This document shows, in pieces, positions 8,575-17,532 of a stretch of DNA of 64,000 nt. The translations under genes were made by a program, and so were the position numbers. The stretch covers positions 1,736,001 to 1,800,000 of the forward strand of contig NZ_JAUSXV010000001.1 in assembly GCF_030816295.1 (NCBI RefSeq), read 5' to 3'. Under the pieces are notes generated by a model, which saw only the letters and a program-made list of their open reading frames with translations, searched no databases and was not told the DNA's origin. The number at the start of each line of letters is the position of its first letter. Position 1 is the stretch's first letter. This DNA is from Microbacterium natoriense. GTDB lineage: Bacteria; Actinomycetota; Actinomycetes; Actinomycetales; Microbacteriaceae.

Positions 8575-9495
8575 TCAGTTGCTGCGGGCGATCGCGATCA
8601 TGCGCAGGATCTCGACGTACAGCCACACGACGGTAACCATGATGCCGAAGGCGCCGAGCCAGCCGTACTTGCGCGGAGCGCCGTTGCGCACGCCCTGCTG
8701 GATCTGATCGAAGTCCATGACCAGCGAGTATGCGGCCATGAAGACGACGAGGACGCCGATGATCAGCCCGAGCGGGATGCCGGCGATCTTGGCGTCGCTG
8801 AGGAGGCCGAACGCTCCCTGGGAAACGTTGGTCCACATCAGCACGACGTTCAGCAGCGAGAAGACGAGGTAGCCGCCCATCGCGATCATGAAGATCTTGG
8901 TCATCTTCGCAGTGGCGCGGACTTTGCCGCTCGCGAAGAGCGCGAGGGTGACGGCGACGACCGAGATGGTCGCGAGCGTGGCCTGCATCACGATGCCGGG
9001 CCACAGCACCTCGAAGAACGCCGAGATGCCGCCGATGAACAGGCCCTCGAACACCGCGTAGGTGAAGATCAGCGCCGGGCGCACCTTCTTGCGCGAGGTG
9101 AACGAGACGACCATCGCCAGGATGAAGGCGCCGAGTGCGCCGACGATCCAGGGAAGCATGTTCGGAGCGAACTCGTTGTAGGGGTCGCGTTCGGGGACGG
9201 CGACGCCGCCGAGCGTGAACACCCAGGCGATCGCCGCGGTGACGAGCATGATGCCGAAGAGGGCGGCCGTCTTCCAGACCGTGTCTTCGACGGACATCCG
9301 GTCGGTCTCGATCGCGCCGGCCGGGGGAGCGGCGTACATGCCCTCCAGCTGTGCGTTCACGGCCGCGTCGACGCCGGCGTGCTGGAACGATGCGGCCTGT
9401 GCACCCTGAGCCGCCTGCGGTGCGCCAGGGTAGGTCGCGACGTTCCGCGGATCCTGCTGCTGGAACGCCGGATTGTTGAATGCGAAGTTGCTCAT
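8575..9495 (-). CDS. Bax inhibitor-1/YccA family membrane protein
   Basis: A 306-residue polytopic membrane protein of the BI-1/YccA (TMBIM-like) family. A polar Ala/Gln/Pro-rich N terminus of about 75 residues (FNNPAFQQQDPRNV) is followed by seven hydrophobic helices. Between the helices are the family signature FEGLFIGGISAFFE and the acidic motif SLVMDFDQIQQG, which holds the paired aspartates thought to gate Ca2+/H+ leak in bacterial BI-1 homologues. The start at 9495 has a poor GAGTGAGG-like site. It is divergent from the GDPD gene, with 87 nt between. Confidence 0.92.
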   Translation of the reverse strand: MSNFAFNNPAFQQQDPRNVATYPGAPQAAQGAQAASFQHAGVDAAVNAQLEGMYAAPPAGAIETDRMSVEDTVWKTAALFGIMLVTAAIAWVFTLGGVAVPERDPYNEFAPNMLPWIVGALGAFILAMVVSFTSRKKVRPALIFTYAVFEGLFIGGISAFFEVLWPGIVMQATLATISVVAVTLALFASGKVRATAKMTKIFMIAMGGYLVFSLLNVVLMWTNVSQGAFGLLSDAKIAGIPLGLIIGVLVVFMAAYSLVMDFDQIQQGVRNGAPRKYGWLGAFGIMVTVVWLYVEILRMIAIARSN

Positions 9496-9570
9496 GGTGG
9501 GCCTCACTCCAAAGTGGTTGTAGGTCGCTTTCTTCCACGATACCGGGGAGGGGGACGTCGGTGGGTGTTC

Positions 9571-9576
9571 TACGCT
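9571..9576 (+). promoter_or_regulatory. -10 box (TACGCT) of the GDPD gene, leaderless type
   Basis: TACGCT ends 6 nt before the GTG at 9583. This supports that GTG over the in-frame GTG at 9565, which would precede the -10 box. Confidence 0.55.
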
Positions 9577-9582
9577 GAGAGC

Positions 9583-10569
9583 GTGCCCAGGAAAACACCG
9601 CTCGTGATCGGGCATCGGGGTGCTCCCGGCTATCGTCCGGAGCACAGCCGCTCGTCCTATGAACTGGCCTTCGCGATGGGTGTGGATGCCGTCGAGCCCG
9701 ACGTCGTGGCAACGAAAGACGGGGTTCTCGTCGTCCGCCACGAGAACGAGATCTCCGGCACGACCGATATCGCACGGCATCCGGAGTTCGCCGACCGCAA
9801 GACCACCAAGCGGGTCGACGGTCAGGCGCTGACCGGATGGTTCACCGAGGACTTCACGTGGGCCGAGCTCTCGACCCTCCGCTGTCGCGAGCGCCTTCCC
9901 GAGCTGCGCACCTCGAGTGCGACCTTCGACGACGCCCAGCCCATCCTGCGGCTCACCGATCTGCTCGACCTCGTGCGCCGCGGCTCCACCGAGCACGGAC
10001 GTGAGATCGGCGTCGTCCTCGAGATCAAGCACGCCACGTACTTCTCCTCGATCGGGCTCGAACTCGCTCCGCTCATCGCGCGCGATCTCCGCGCCACGCG
10101 CTGGGCCGATGGAGAGCTTCCGCTGATCGTCGAGAGCTTCGAGTCGACCGTTCTCGGCCAGCTGCGCGAACTGGGCGTCTCGGCTTCCTACGTGTATCTG
10201 ATCGAGGCCGCGGGCAAGCCGTACGATCTGCTCGTCGCCCAAGGCGCGAAGGCGCTGTCGTACAAAGCGACCGTCACGCCCGCAGGGCTCGACGGTCTGG
10301 TCGGCCACGTCGACGGCATCAGCGTGAGCAAGAAGATGCTGTTGACGACCGGCAACACGATCGTGGGCGACGCACACGCCCGGGGTCTGACGGTGTTCAC
10401 CTGGACATGCCGTCCGGAGAACGGCTTCCTCTCGCCCGAGTTCCGGGGCGGCGGAGGCAAAGCGGCCTACGGAGACTACGAATCGGAGTGGGGCGTGATC
10501 GCCGCGACCGGTGTCGACGGCGTCTTCGTCGACCAGCCCGACCTAGGGGTCGCGTTCTTCCGCGGCTGA
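9583..10569 (+). CDS. Glycerophosphodiester phosphodiesterase
   Basis: A 328-residue cytosolic GDPD-family enzyme that hydrolyses glycerophosphodiesters to glycerol-3-phosphate and an alcohol. The TIM-barrel motifs are present: HRGAPGYRPEHS (catalytic His and the PEHS variant of PENT), VDAVEPDVV (Glu/Asp metal ligands) and VVRHENEISGTTD (second His). The C-terminal GVDGVFVDQPDLG is also typical. There is no signal peptide, so substrates are internal or imported. The GTG start at 9583 is set by the TACGCT box 6 nt upstream. Confidence 0.93.
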   Translation: MPRKTPLVIGHRGAPGYRPEHSRSSYELAFAMGVDAVEPDVVATKDGVLVVRHENEISGTTDIARHPEFADRKTTKRVDGQALTGWFTEDFTWAELSTLRCRERLPELRTSSATFDDAQPILRLTDLLDLVRRGSTEHGREIGVVLEIKHATYFSSIGLELAPLIARDLRATRWADGELPLIVESFESTVLGQLRELGVSASYVYLIEAAGKPYDLLVAQGAKALSYKATVTPAGLDGLVGHVDGISVSKKMLLTTGNTIVGDAHARGLTVFTWTCRPENGFLSPEFRGGGGKAAYGDYESEWGVIAATGVDGVFVDQPDLGVAFFRG

Positions 10570-10572
10570 GCC

Positions 10573-11034
10573 TCAGAGCGGGCCGAGAACCTCGTGCACG
10601 TCCGCGTCGAGTGCGAGCGTGCGCAGGGGCTGCAGGATCTCGCGCTCCTCGAAGCGGAAGTGCGATTCCATGATCGCGTTCACACCGTCGAGGTGGCCCT
10701 CGATGGTCTGGGCATCCGCGCCGCTCTCCACGGCACCACGCAGCGCGCCCAGCAGGTGCGAGAGCATCGAGTGGTCCTGCATGAGCTTGTCGATCTTGTC
10801 GCCCAGCTCGGGGTGTTCGGCGCGCAGCGCGGGGAACAGAGCCTGATCTTCGCTGCGGTGGTGTCCGTCGAGCGCGGTGCAGAAGCCGATGCAGAAGAGG
10901 GCCAGATCGGATGCCGCGTCCGGCGCGGCCTCTCCTGAGCCGAGTGCTTCACGCGTCGCGGCGAGAGCGGCCCGGAGCCGGGTGTGCGCGGCGCGGAGCT
11001 CTGCGTCCCAGGCGATCAGGCGGTCGGCTTCCAT
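10573..11034 (-). CDS. Hemerythrin (HHE) domain-containing protein
   Basis: A 153-residue four-helix protein with the His/Glu pattern of a di-iron hemerythrin-like domain: AAHTRLR near residue 16, LDGHHRSEDQALFP near 54-67, QDHSMLSHLLG near 87, and ESHFRFEEREIL near 122-133. Such proteins bind O2, NO or serve in redox or iron sensing; the role here is unknown. A TAGACT box lies 7 nt before the ATG. It is convergent with the GDPD gene, with only 3 nt between the stops. Confidence 0.88.
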   Translation of the reverse strand: MEADRLIAWDAELRAAHTRLRAALAATREALGSGEAAPDAASDLALFCIGFCTALDGHHRSEDQALFPALRAEHPELGDKIDKLMQDHSMLSHLLGALRGAVESGADAQTIEGHLDGVNAIMESHFRFEEREILQPLRTLALDADVHEVLGPL

Positions 11035-11041
11035 CTGTCCG

Positions 11042-11047
11042 AGTCTA
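11042..11047 (-). promoter_or_regulatory. -10 box (TAGACT) of the hemerythrin gene, leaderless type
   Basis: TAGACT on the minus strand is 7 nt from the ATG at 11034. No Shine-Dalgarno sequence fits in between. Confidence 0.55.
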
Positions 11048-11055
11048 AGCGCAGC

Positions 11056-11454
11056 TCAGAGCCGGCGGTCGAAAGCGCCGTCTCTGGTCGAGACGATCTC
11101 CTTGCCCAACGGCATCAGCGACACGGGGATCATCTTGAAATCGGCGATGCCCATCGGGATGCCGATGATCGTGATGCACAGGGCGACGCCCGAGACGATG
11201 TGCCCGATCGCCAGCCACCAGCCGGCGAGGACGACCCAGATCACGTTGCCGATCGCCGAGCCAACGCCAGCCGTGGGCTTCGCGACGACCTCGCGGCCGA
11301 ACGGCCAGATCGCGTAGCCGGCGATGCGGAACGAGGCGATCGCCCACGGAATCGTCACGATCGGGATGCACAGCAGGATGCCGGCCAGGACGTAGCCGAA
11401 CCACAGGCCGAGACCGGCGAAGATCAACCAGATGATGTTGAGGATCGTGCGCAC
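11056..11454 (-). CDS. YccF domain-containing inner-membrane protein
   Basis: A 132-residue membrane protein with two tandem YccF domains, each with hydrophobic helices and a WPFG/MPLG-type motif (AGYAIWPFGREVV around 46-58 and VSLMPLGKEIV near 115-125). Its function is unknown. It starts with GTG at 11454. An AAGAAT sequence lies 6 nt upstream, a one-mismatch version of the leaderless arrangement common in this window. It is divergent from pcrA. Confidence 0.9.
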   Translation of the reverse strand: MRTILNIIWLIFAGLGLWFGYVLAGILLCIPIVTIPWAIASFRIAGYAIWPFGREVVAKPTAGVGSAIGNVIWVVLAGWWLAIGHIVSGVALCITIIGIPMGIADFKMIPVSLMPLGKEIVSTRDGAFDRRL

Positions 11455-11546
11455 GTCTCGATTCTTGCACTGCCGCCTGGGCGTGCGCTTCAGCGTGTGG
11501 CCGTCGAGCCGTCCTGTCCGCCATCCGCAGTGTCCCCGGCGACGCC

Positions 11547-11552
11547 TAGACT
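11547..11552 (+). promoter_or_regulatory. -10 box (TAGACT) of pcrA
   Basis: TAGACT ends 9 nt before the ATG at 11562. The leader would be 0-3 nt long, and no ribosome binding site is visible. Confidence 0.55.
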
Positions 11553-11561
11553 CGTAAGGCC

Positions 11562-14024
11562 ATGACCGAAGCCCCCCTCATCGTCCCCGGATCCGTCGGC
11601 CCTCGCTCCACGTCGGAGCAGGGGCACGACGACCTCCTCGCCGGCCTCAATCCGCAGCAGCTCGAGGCGGTGACCTATCGCGGCCCGGCTCTGCTCATCG
11701 TCGCCGGCGCCGGCTCGGGCAAGACGAGCGTGCTGACCCGGCGCATCGCCTCGCTGCTGCGCGCCCGCGAGGCCTGGCCCAGCCAGATCCTCGCGATCAC
11801 CTTCACCAACAAGGCTGCGGGCGAGATGCGCGAGCGCGTGGAGCAGCTCGTCGGGGACGCGGCTCGCGGCATGTGGATCTCGACGTTCCACTCCGCCTGC
11901 GTGCGGATCCTCCGCCGAGAGGCCGAGCAGTTCGGCTTCACCAAGTCGTTCACGATCTACGACTCCGGTGACTCGCGAGCTCTCATCAAGCGTCTGGTCA
12001 AGGAGCACGAGGCTGACGCGTACGGTCTCACCCCGGCATCCGTCCAGTCGCGCATCTCGAAACTCAAGAACGAGCTGTCCGACGCCGAGGCCTACGCCCG
12101 CCAGGCGAACATGTCCGACCCCGCCGAGCGGATCTTCGTCGAGCTGTTCGCCGACTACCAGCGTCAGCTGCAGAAGGCGAACGCGTTCGACTTCGACGAC
12201 CTCATCGGGCAAACCGTCTATCTATTCCGCGCCTTCCCCGACGTCGCGAACACCTATCGTCGGCGGTTCCGGCACATCCTGGTCGACGAGTATCAGGACA
12301 CCAATCATGCGCAGTACGCACTGATCCACGAGCTCACGCGGCCGGCCTCCGCCGACGCTCCCGACCCGTATGCCTCGAGCGGCATGATGATCTTCGAACC
12401 CGAGACGACGCCCGCGCTCGAGGGGGCCTCGCTCACCGTCGTCGGCGACTCCGACCAGTCGATCTACGCGTTCCGTGGGGCGGACATCCGCAACATCAGC
12501 GAGTTCGAGCGCGACTTCCCCGGGGCCAGGGTCGTGCTGCTCGAGCAGAACTACCGCTCGACCCAGAACATCCTGTCCGCCGCGAACGCCGTGATCGGCA
12601 ACAACTTCGATCGCAAGGACAAGAAGCTCTGGAGCGACAAGGGCGACGGCGACAAGATCATCGGGTTCACCGGCTACTCGCAGCACGACGAGGCCCAGTT
12701 CGTGGCCGACGAGATCGAGTCGCTTCGTCGCGCCGGCTACCCGTACTCGGAGATGGCGGTCTTCTACCGCACCAACTCGCAGTCCCGCGCGCTCGAGGAG
12801 ATCTTCATCCGCTCTGCGGTGCCGTACAAGATCATGGGCGGCACCAAGTTCTACGAACGAGCCGAGATCAAGGACGCGCTGGCCTACCTCGTCGCCGTGG
12901 CGAACCCGGCAGACGAGATGGCCGTGCGGCGAATCCTCAACAAGCCGCGCCGCGGCATCGGCGACGTCACCGCGACGGCGATCGCCCGCTTCGCGGAAGC
13001 GCACGGCATCACCTTCCGGCAGGCGCTGTCGGTTCCGACCGAACTCGGCTTCGGGCCCAAGATCCAGGCGGCGATCGCTCAGCTCGATGCGGTGCTCGCC
13101 GAGGCCACCGAGATCATGCTCCCCGCGACGGGCGAGGTACCCGCACCCACGACGGTCGCCGACGGTCTGAGCGTGCTGCTCTCGAAGAGCGGGTATCTCG
13201 ACGCCCTTCGAGCCAGCCGCGACCCGCAGGACGAAGCCCGCGTCGAGAACCTCGACGAGTTCGTGGCGGTCGCTCGTGACTTCGCGCGCAACAACCCCGA
13301 GGGCACCATCGTCGACTTCCTCACCGAGGTCGCGCTGGTGTCCGACGCCGACGATCTCGACGACGAGTCGGGCTCGGTGTCGCTCATGACCATGCACACG
13401 GCGAAGGGTCTCGAGTACGACGCGGTCTTCGTCACGGGGGTCGAGGAAGACCTCATTCCGCACCGCATCTCGGCAGGAGAGCCGGGCGGCCCGCAGGAGG
13501 AACGACGGCTGTTCTACGTCGGCATCACGCGAGCGCGAAAGCGTCTGCACCTGTCGCTCGCCATGACTCGGGCCCAGTTCGGCGAGGTGTCGGTCGCGAT
13601 GCCCAGCCGCTTCCTGCAGGAGATTCCGGCAGGCCTCATCGACTGGCGCCAGTCGCCGGGCGACGTGAACTCCCGCGGCGGCATGCAGTCCCGAGCACTC
13701 AACGCCCGGCGCGCCGGCGGATTCGGCGGCACAGGCGGCTCGGGTTCTGGCGATCGATTCGCCGTCACGCCGCTTCCGGGGCGCGACTCTCTGAAGCCTC
13801 TGTCGACGGCCATGGACAAGTTCCCGAACCGGGTCACGGCCAAGATGCGCGACAACGGCGACCTCGAGCTGGCCCCGGGCGACCGCATCCGTCACACGGA
13901 CTTCGGCGACGGGCGAGTGGATGCCGTCACCGGCGAGGGCGCGAAGCGCATCGCTCACGTGCGCTTCGACTCGGCAGGGCAGAAGAAGCTGCTGATCAAG
14001 GTCGCGCCGATCGAGAAGATCTGA
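11562..14024 (+). CDS. pcrA: ATP-dependent DNA helicase, UvrD/PcrA type
   Basis: An 820-residue superfamily 1A 3'-5' helicase acting in nucleotide excision repair, replication restart and removal of RecA filaments. Motif Q/I: LNPQQLEAV and AGAGSGKTSVLTRR. Motif II: LVDEYQDTNHAQY. Motif III: GDSDQSIYAFRGAD. Motif IV-VI: LEQNYRSTQNIL, MTMHTAKGLEYDAVF and RRLFYVGITRARKRL. A short insertion rich in Ala/Pro/Asp (about residues 258-285) separates motifs II and III, a variation I associate with Microbacteriaceae. The C-terminal tail (GDRIRHTDFGDGRVDAVTG) is the Tudor-like module used to contact RNA polymerase. Confidence 0.96.
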   Translation: MTEAPLIVPGSVGPRSTSEQGHDDLLAGLNPQQLEAVTYRGPALLIVAGAGSGKTSVLTRRIASLLRAREAWPSQILAITFTNKAAGEMRERVEQLVGDAARGMWISTFHSACVRILRREAEQFGFTKSFTIYDSGDSRALIKRLVKEHEADAYGLTPASVQSRISKLKNELSDAEAYARQANMSDPAERIFVELFADYQRQLQKANAFDFDDLIGQTVYLFRAFPDVANTYRRRFRHILVDEYQDTNHAQYALIHELTRPASADAPDPYASSGMMIFEPETTPALEGASLTVVGDSDQSIYAFRGADIRNISEFERDFPGARVVLLEQNYRSTQNILSAANAVIGNNFDRKDKKLWSDKGDGDKIIGFTGYSQHDEAQFVADEIESLRRAGYPYSEMAVFYRTNSQSRALEEIFIRSAVPYKIMGGTKFYERAEIKDALAYLVAVANPADEMAVRRILNKPRRGIGDVTATAIARFAEAHGITFRQALSVPTELGFGPKIQAAIAQLDAVLAEATEIMLPATGEVPAPTTVADGLSVLLSKSGYLDALRASRDPQDEARVENLDEFVAVARDFARNNPEGTIVDFLTEVALVSDADDLDDESGSVSLMTMHTAKGLEYDAVFVTGVEEDLIPHRISAGEPGGPQEERRLFYVGITRARKRLHLSLAMTRAQFGEVSVAMPSRFLQEIPAGLIDWRQSPGDVNSRGGMQSRALNARRAGGFGGTGGSGSGDRFAVTPLPGRDSLKPLSTAMDKFPNRVTAKMRDNGDLELAPGDRIRHTDFGDGRVDAVTGEGAKRIAHVRFDSAGQKKLLIKVAPIEKI

Positions 14025-14183
14025 GCCCCATCTCGTCGACGGGCTCTCGCGCAGCGCACGTTCGCGGGTCCGCGCCGCGGCCGGGCCTCGGGTGGTCGAC
14101 TTGTGCGTGTTGAGGTGGCCTGGCGGGGCCCCGGCGAAAGTCGGAGCGACTTCGTGGCGCGCAGAGACCGCGCCGTCGCCGGT
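14025..14183. other. Intergenic region between pcrA and the SseB gene
   Basis: This stretch of about 160 nt is GC-rich with short inverted repeats, including CGAAAGTCG (14135) facing CGACTTCG, which can form a small hairpin. No ORF or RNA gene is recognised. It probably holds the pcrA terminator and the -35 region of the next gene. Confidence 0.4.
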
Positions 14184-14189
14184 TAGGCT
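14184..14189 (+). promoter_or_regulatory. -10 box (TAGGCT) of the SseB-family gene
   Basis: TAGGCT ends 8 nt before the ATG at 14198. This is consistent with a leaderless or nearly leaderless transcript. Confidence 0.55.
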
Positions 14190-14197
14190 GGCACATT

Positions 14198-15319
14198 ATG
14201 GCTCTGTTCTCCCGCCGCAAGAAGTCCGCTGACACCGCTGTCCCGGCATCCGACATCGCCGAATCCGAGATCACGGAATCAGACGCGGACGCGCCCGGAT
14301 CCGAGGGCGCTGTCGAGGCCGAACAGGCTCCGACGATCGGCATCTCGGTCCAGGCGTTCCGCGGCGTCGGCGCGCAGGCCGGCCCCGAGGTCTCCCTGGC
14401 GGAGCCCGAGCAGGCGCCCGCGCCTGCAGCATCCGCTCCCGCCCCGGCAGCACCGGCTCAGCCCGCCGCCGTCGAAGAACGCCGTCTTCCGCTCGCACCG
14501 CCGATGCCGCCCGAGCAGACCGAGACCGTGCCCGGAATGAAGGACAACGTCCTTCTGCGCGAGGCGCTCAAGGAGATCGAGGCCGGCGCTTCCAACGACC
14601 AGCTGCTCGGCGTGATGCGCCAGGCGCTGCAGGGGCACCTGTACATCCGCGTCAACGGCGACGCCCGGGCGCAGATCGCCGAGGGCAAGCCGCTGTCGGT
14701 CGCCGTCGTCCGCGACGGAGACCGGCAGTTCATGCTCGCGTTCAGCTCGGCAGCGGCCGTGCGCGACTCGGTGCAGCTCGAGAAGGACCCGTCGGCGACG
14801 TCGGCCGTCGCGCAGCCGGTCACCTCGGTCATGCAGCAGGTCGTCGCCGGCGACTTCGCCGGACTCATCGTCGACAACGCATCGGCTCCGCACCGCGTCG
14901 TGTTCCCCACCGAGCTCCTGCAGAAGGCGCTCGAGCAGGGAGACGTCGAGATGACGGTGAAGTCGCTCCTGGCCGCGCCCCGTGAGCAGGACACCGCCGC
15001 CAAGGTGGGCGAGGCGCTCGCCGCCAAGAGGATGTGGGTCGCCGTGAACGACGGGGTCGAGGGGGCCCCGGTGGGCATCGCCGAAGCCCAGACCCCTGAC
15101 GGGAAGAGGTTCCTGCAGCTGTTCTCGCACCCGCTCGAGGTCATCGCCCTCGGACGCGGCGATCGCCCTCTGCCGTTCGAGCCTGCGCAGCTGGCGAGTG
15201 TCCTCGTCGGCCACACCGAGATGGCCGGTGTGATCGTCGATCCGGCGGGTCCGACCCTGGTCGTCGAGCGCGACGCCCTGGCCCCCGTGGTGGTCCTGGC
15301 GGCCGACGCCCAGGAGTGA
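14198..15319 (+). CDS. SseB family protein
   Basis: A 373-residue cytosolic protein with SseB-like N-terminal domains. A charged, Ala/Pro-rich unstructured region (residues 1-105) precedes two related segments. The first is at about 120-235 (LREALKEIEAGASNDQLLGVM, LYIRVNGDARAQIA, FSSAAAVRD, GLIVDNASAPHRVVFP), and the second at about 240-365 (MTVKSLLAAPREQ, MWVAVNDGVEGAPVGIA). SseB domains occur in secretion-associated and uncharacterised actinobacterial proteins; no enzymatic function is known. It is not part of an obvious operon. Confidence 0.75.
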   Translation: MALFSRRKKSADTAVPASDIAESEITESDADAPGSEGAVEAEQAPTIGISVQAFRGVGAQAGPEVSLAEPEQAPAPAASAPAPAAPAQPAAVEERRLPLAPPMPPEQTETVPGMKDNVLLREALKEIEAGASNDQLLGVMRQALQGHLYIRVNGDARAQIAEGKPLSVAVVRDGDRQFMLAFSSAAAVRDSVQLEKDPSATSAVAQPVTSVMQQVVAGDFAGLIVDNASAPHRVVFPTELLQKALEQGDVEMTVKSLLAAPREQDTAAKVGEALAAKRMWVAVNDGVEGAPVGIAEAQTPDGKRFLQLFSHPLEVIALGRGDRPLPFEPAQLASVLVGHTEMAGVIVDPAGPTLVVERDALAPVVVLAADAQE

Positions 15320-15351
15320 TCGCGGGGCTTCCGCGCGTCGGATGCTGCCTC

Positions 15352-15357
15352 TAGGGT
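15352..15357 (+). promoter_or_regulatory. -10 box (TAGGGT) of the LigD polymerase gene, leaderless type
   Basis: TAGGGT ends 6 nt before the ATG at 15364, with no Shine-Dalgarno sequence. Confidence 0.55.
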
Positions 15358-15363
15358 CGAGTC

Positions 15364-16419
15364 ATGGCCTCAGAGCGCGTCACCCTGACCATCGCCGATC
15401 CTGACGGAGAGCGCGAGGTCGCGCTGTCGAGCCCGAACAAAGTCGTCTGGCCCGGCATCGGTATCACCAAGGCCGAACTCGCCGAGTACTTCCAGGTCGT
15501 GAGCGGACCGTTCCTCGAGGCGAACGGCAACAGGCCGGTGTCGCTCGAGCGGTTCCGCAACGGCGTCGGCGACGGTGCAGGCTTCTTCTCGAAGAACCCG
15601 CCCGCCGGCACGCCCGAGTTCGTCGACGCGGTCATGGTGACGTACAACAGCGGGAGGCAGCATCCGCAGATCGTGCTCAACCGCCCGAGTGCCATCGTCT
15701 GGGCGGCGCAGATGAACACCATCGTGTTCCACCCGTGGGCGTCGCTCGCGACGGACCCCGACAACCCGGTCGAGCTGCGGATCGACCTCGACCCCCAGCC
15801 GGGCACCGACTTCGCAGATGCCATCCCCGCCGCCCACGCGCTTCGCGAGGTGCTGCGCGAGGCAGGACTCGAGGCGTTCGTGAAGACGAGCGGCAACCGC
15901 GGACTGCACGTGTTCGCACCGATCGAGCCGACGCACGAGTTCCTCGACGTCCGCCACGCGGTGATCGCCGCCGGCCGCGAGCTCGAACGGCGGATGCCGG
16001 ACCAGGTGACGACCAACTGGTGGAAGGAGGAGAGGGGAGAGCGAATCTTCGTCGACTTCAACCAGGCGAACCGCGACCGCACGATGGCGGGCGCCTACAG
16101 TCCGCGCGCCCTTCCTGGTGCGACCGTGTCGACGCCCGTGCACTGGGACGAGCTCGACGGGCTCGATCCCGCGCAGTTCACGGTGCGCAGCGTGCCGAAG
16201 AGGCTGGCCGAGGTCGGCGATCCGTGGGCCGGCAAGCAGGACGCGCCCGGCCGCATCGACACGCTGCTGGAGTGGTGGGAGCGCGACAAGTCGAACGGTC
16301 TCGGCGAGCTTCCGTTCCCGCCGGAGTTCCCGAAGATGCCTGGCGAGCCTCCTCGCGTGCAGCCGAGCAAGAAGGTCGCCGCGAACTGGGACGAGAATGG
16401 CGATCCGGTCGACGACTGA
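15364..16419 (+). CDS. LigD-type polymerase domain protein (NHEJ primase-polymerase)
   Basis: A 351-residue stand-alone homologue of the LigD polymerase domain (archaeo-eukaryotic primase superfamily). It extends and fills DNA ends, often with ribonucleotides, in non-homologous end joining. Visible motifs are VVWPGIGITKAELAEYF, the metal-binding IDLDPQPGTDFADA (catalytic Asp pair in D-L-D), TSGNRGLHVFAPIEP, and VFVDFNQANRDRTM-type sequence (written IFVDFNQANRDRTM here) with ASPYSPR-like AGAYSPR. The ligase is a separate convergent gene 2 nt beyond the stop. No Ku gene is in the window. Confidence 0.92.
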   Translation: MASERVTLTIADPDGEREVALSSPNKVVWPGIGITKAELAEYFQVVSGPFLEANGNRPVSLERFRNGVGDGAGFFSKNPPAGTPEFVDAVMVTYNSGRQHPQIVLNRPSAIVWAAQMNTIVFHPWASLATDPDNPVELRIDLDPQPGTDFADAIPAAHALREVLREAGLEAFVKTSGNRGLHVFAPIEPTHEFLDVRHAVIAAGRELERRMPDQVTTNWWKEERGERIFVDFNQANRDRTMAGAYSPRALPGATVSTPVHWDELDGLDPAQFTVRSVPKRLAEVGDPWAGKQDAPGRIDTLLEWWERDKSNGLGELPFPPEFPKMPGEPPRVQPSKKVAANWDENGDPVDD

Positions 16420-16421
16420 CC

Positions 16422-17474
<1,053 letters not shown>

Positions 17475-17532
17475 CTTGGCGCGCGCCAGGTCCGCGGGGT
17501 AGTGCGGATGCTGCGGGACGGGTTTGACGGGG

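Noticed and set aside
7939..9582. Extending the GDPD gene upstream to 7939 in the same open frame
   Set aside because: The extension would run antisense through two membrane-protein genes. The GTG at 9583 directly precedes the family N terminus and has a -10 box 6 nt before it.
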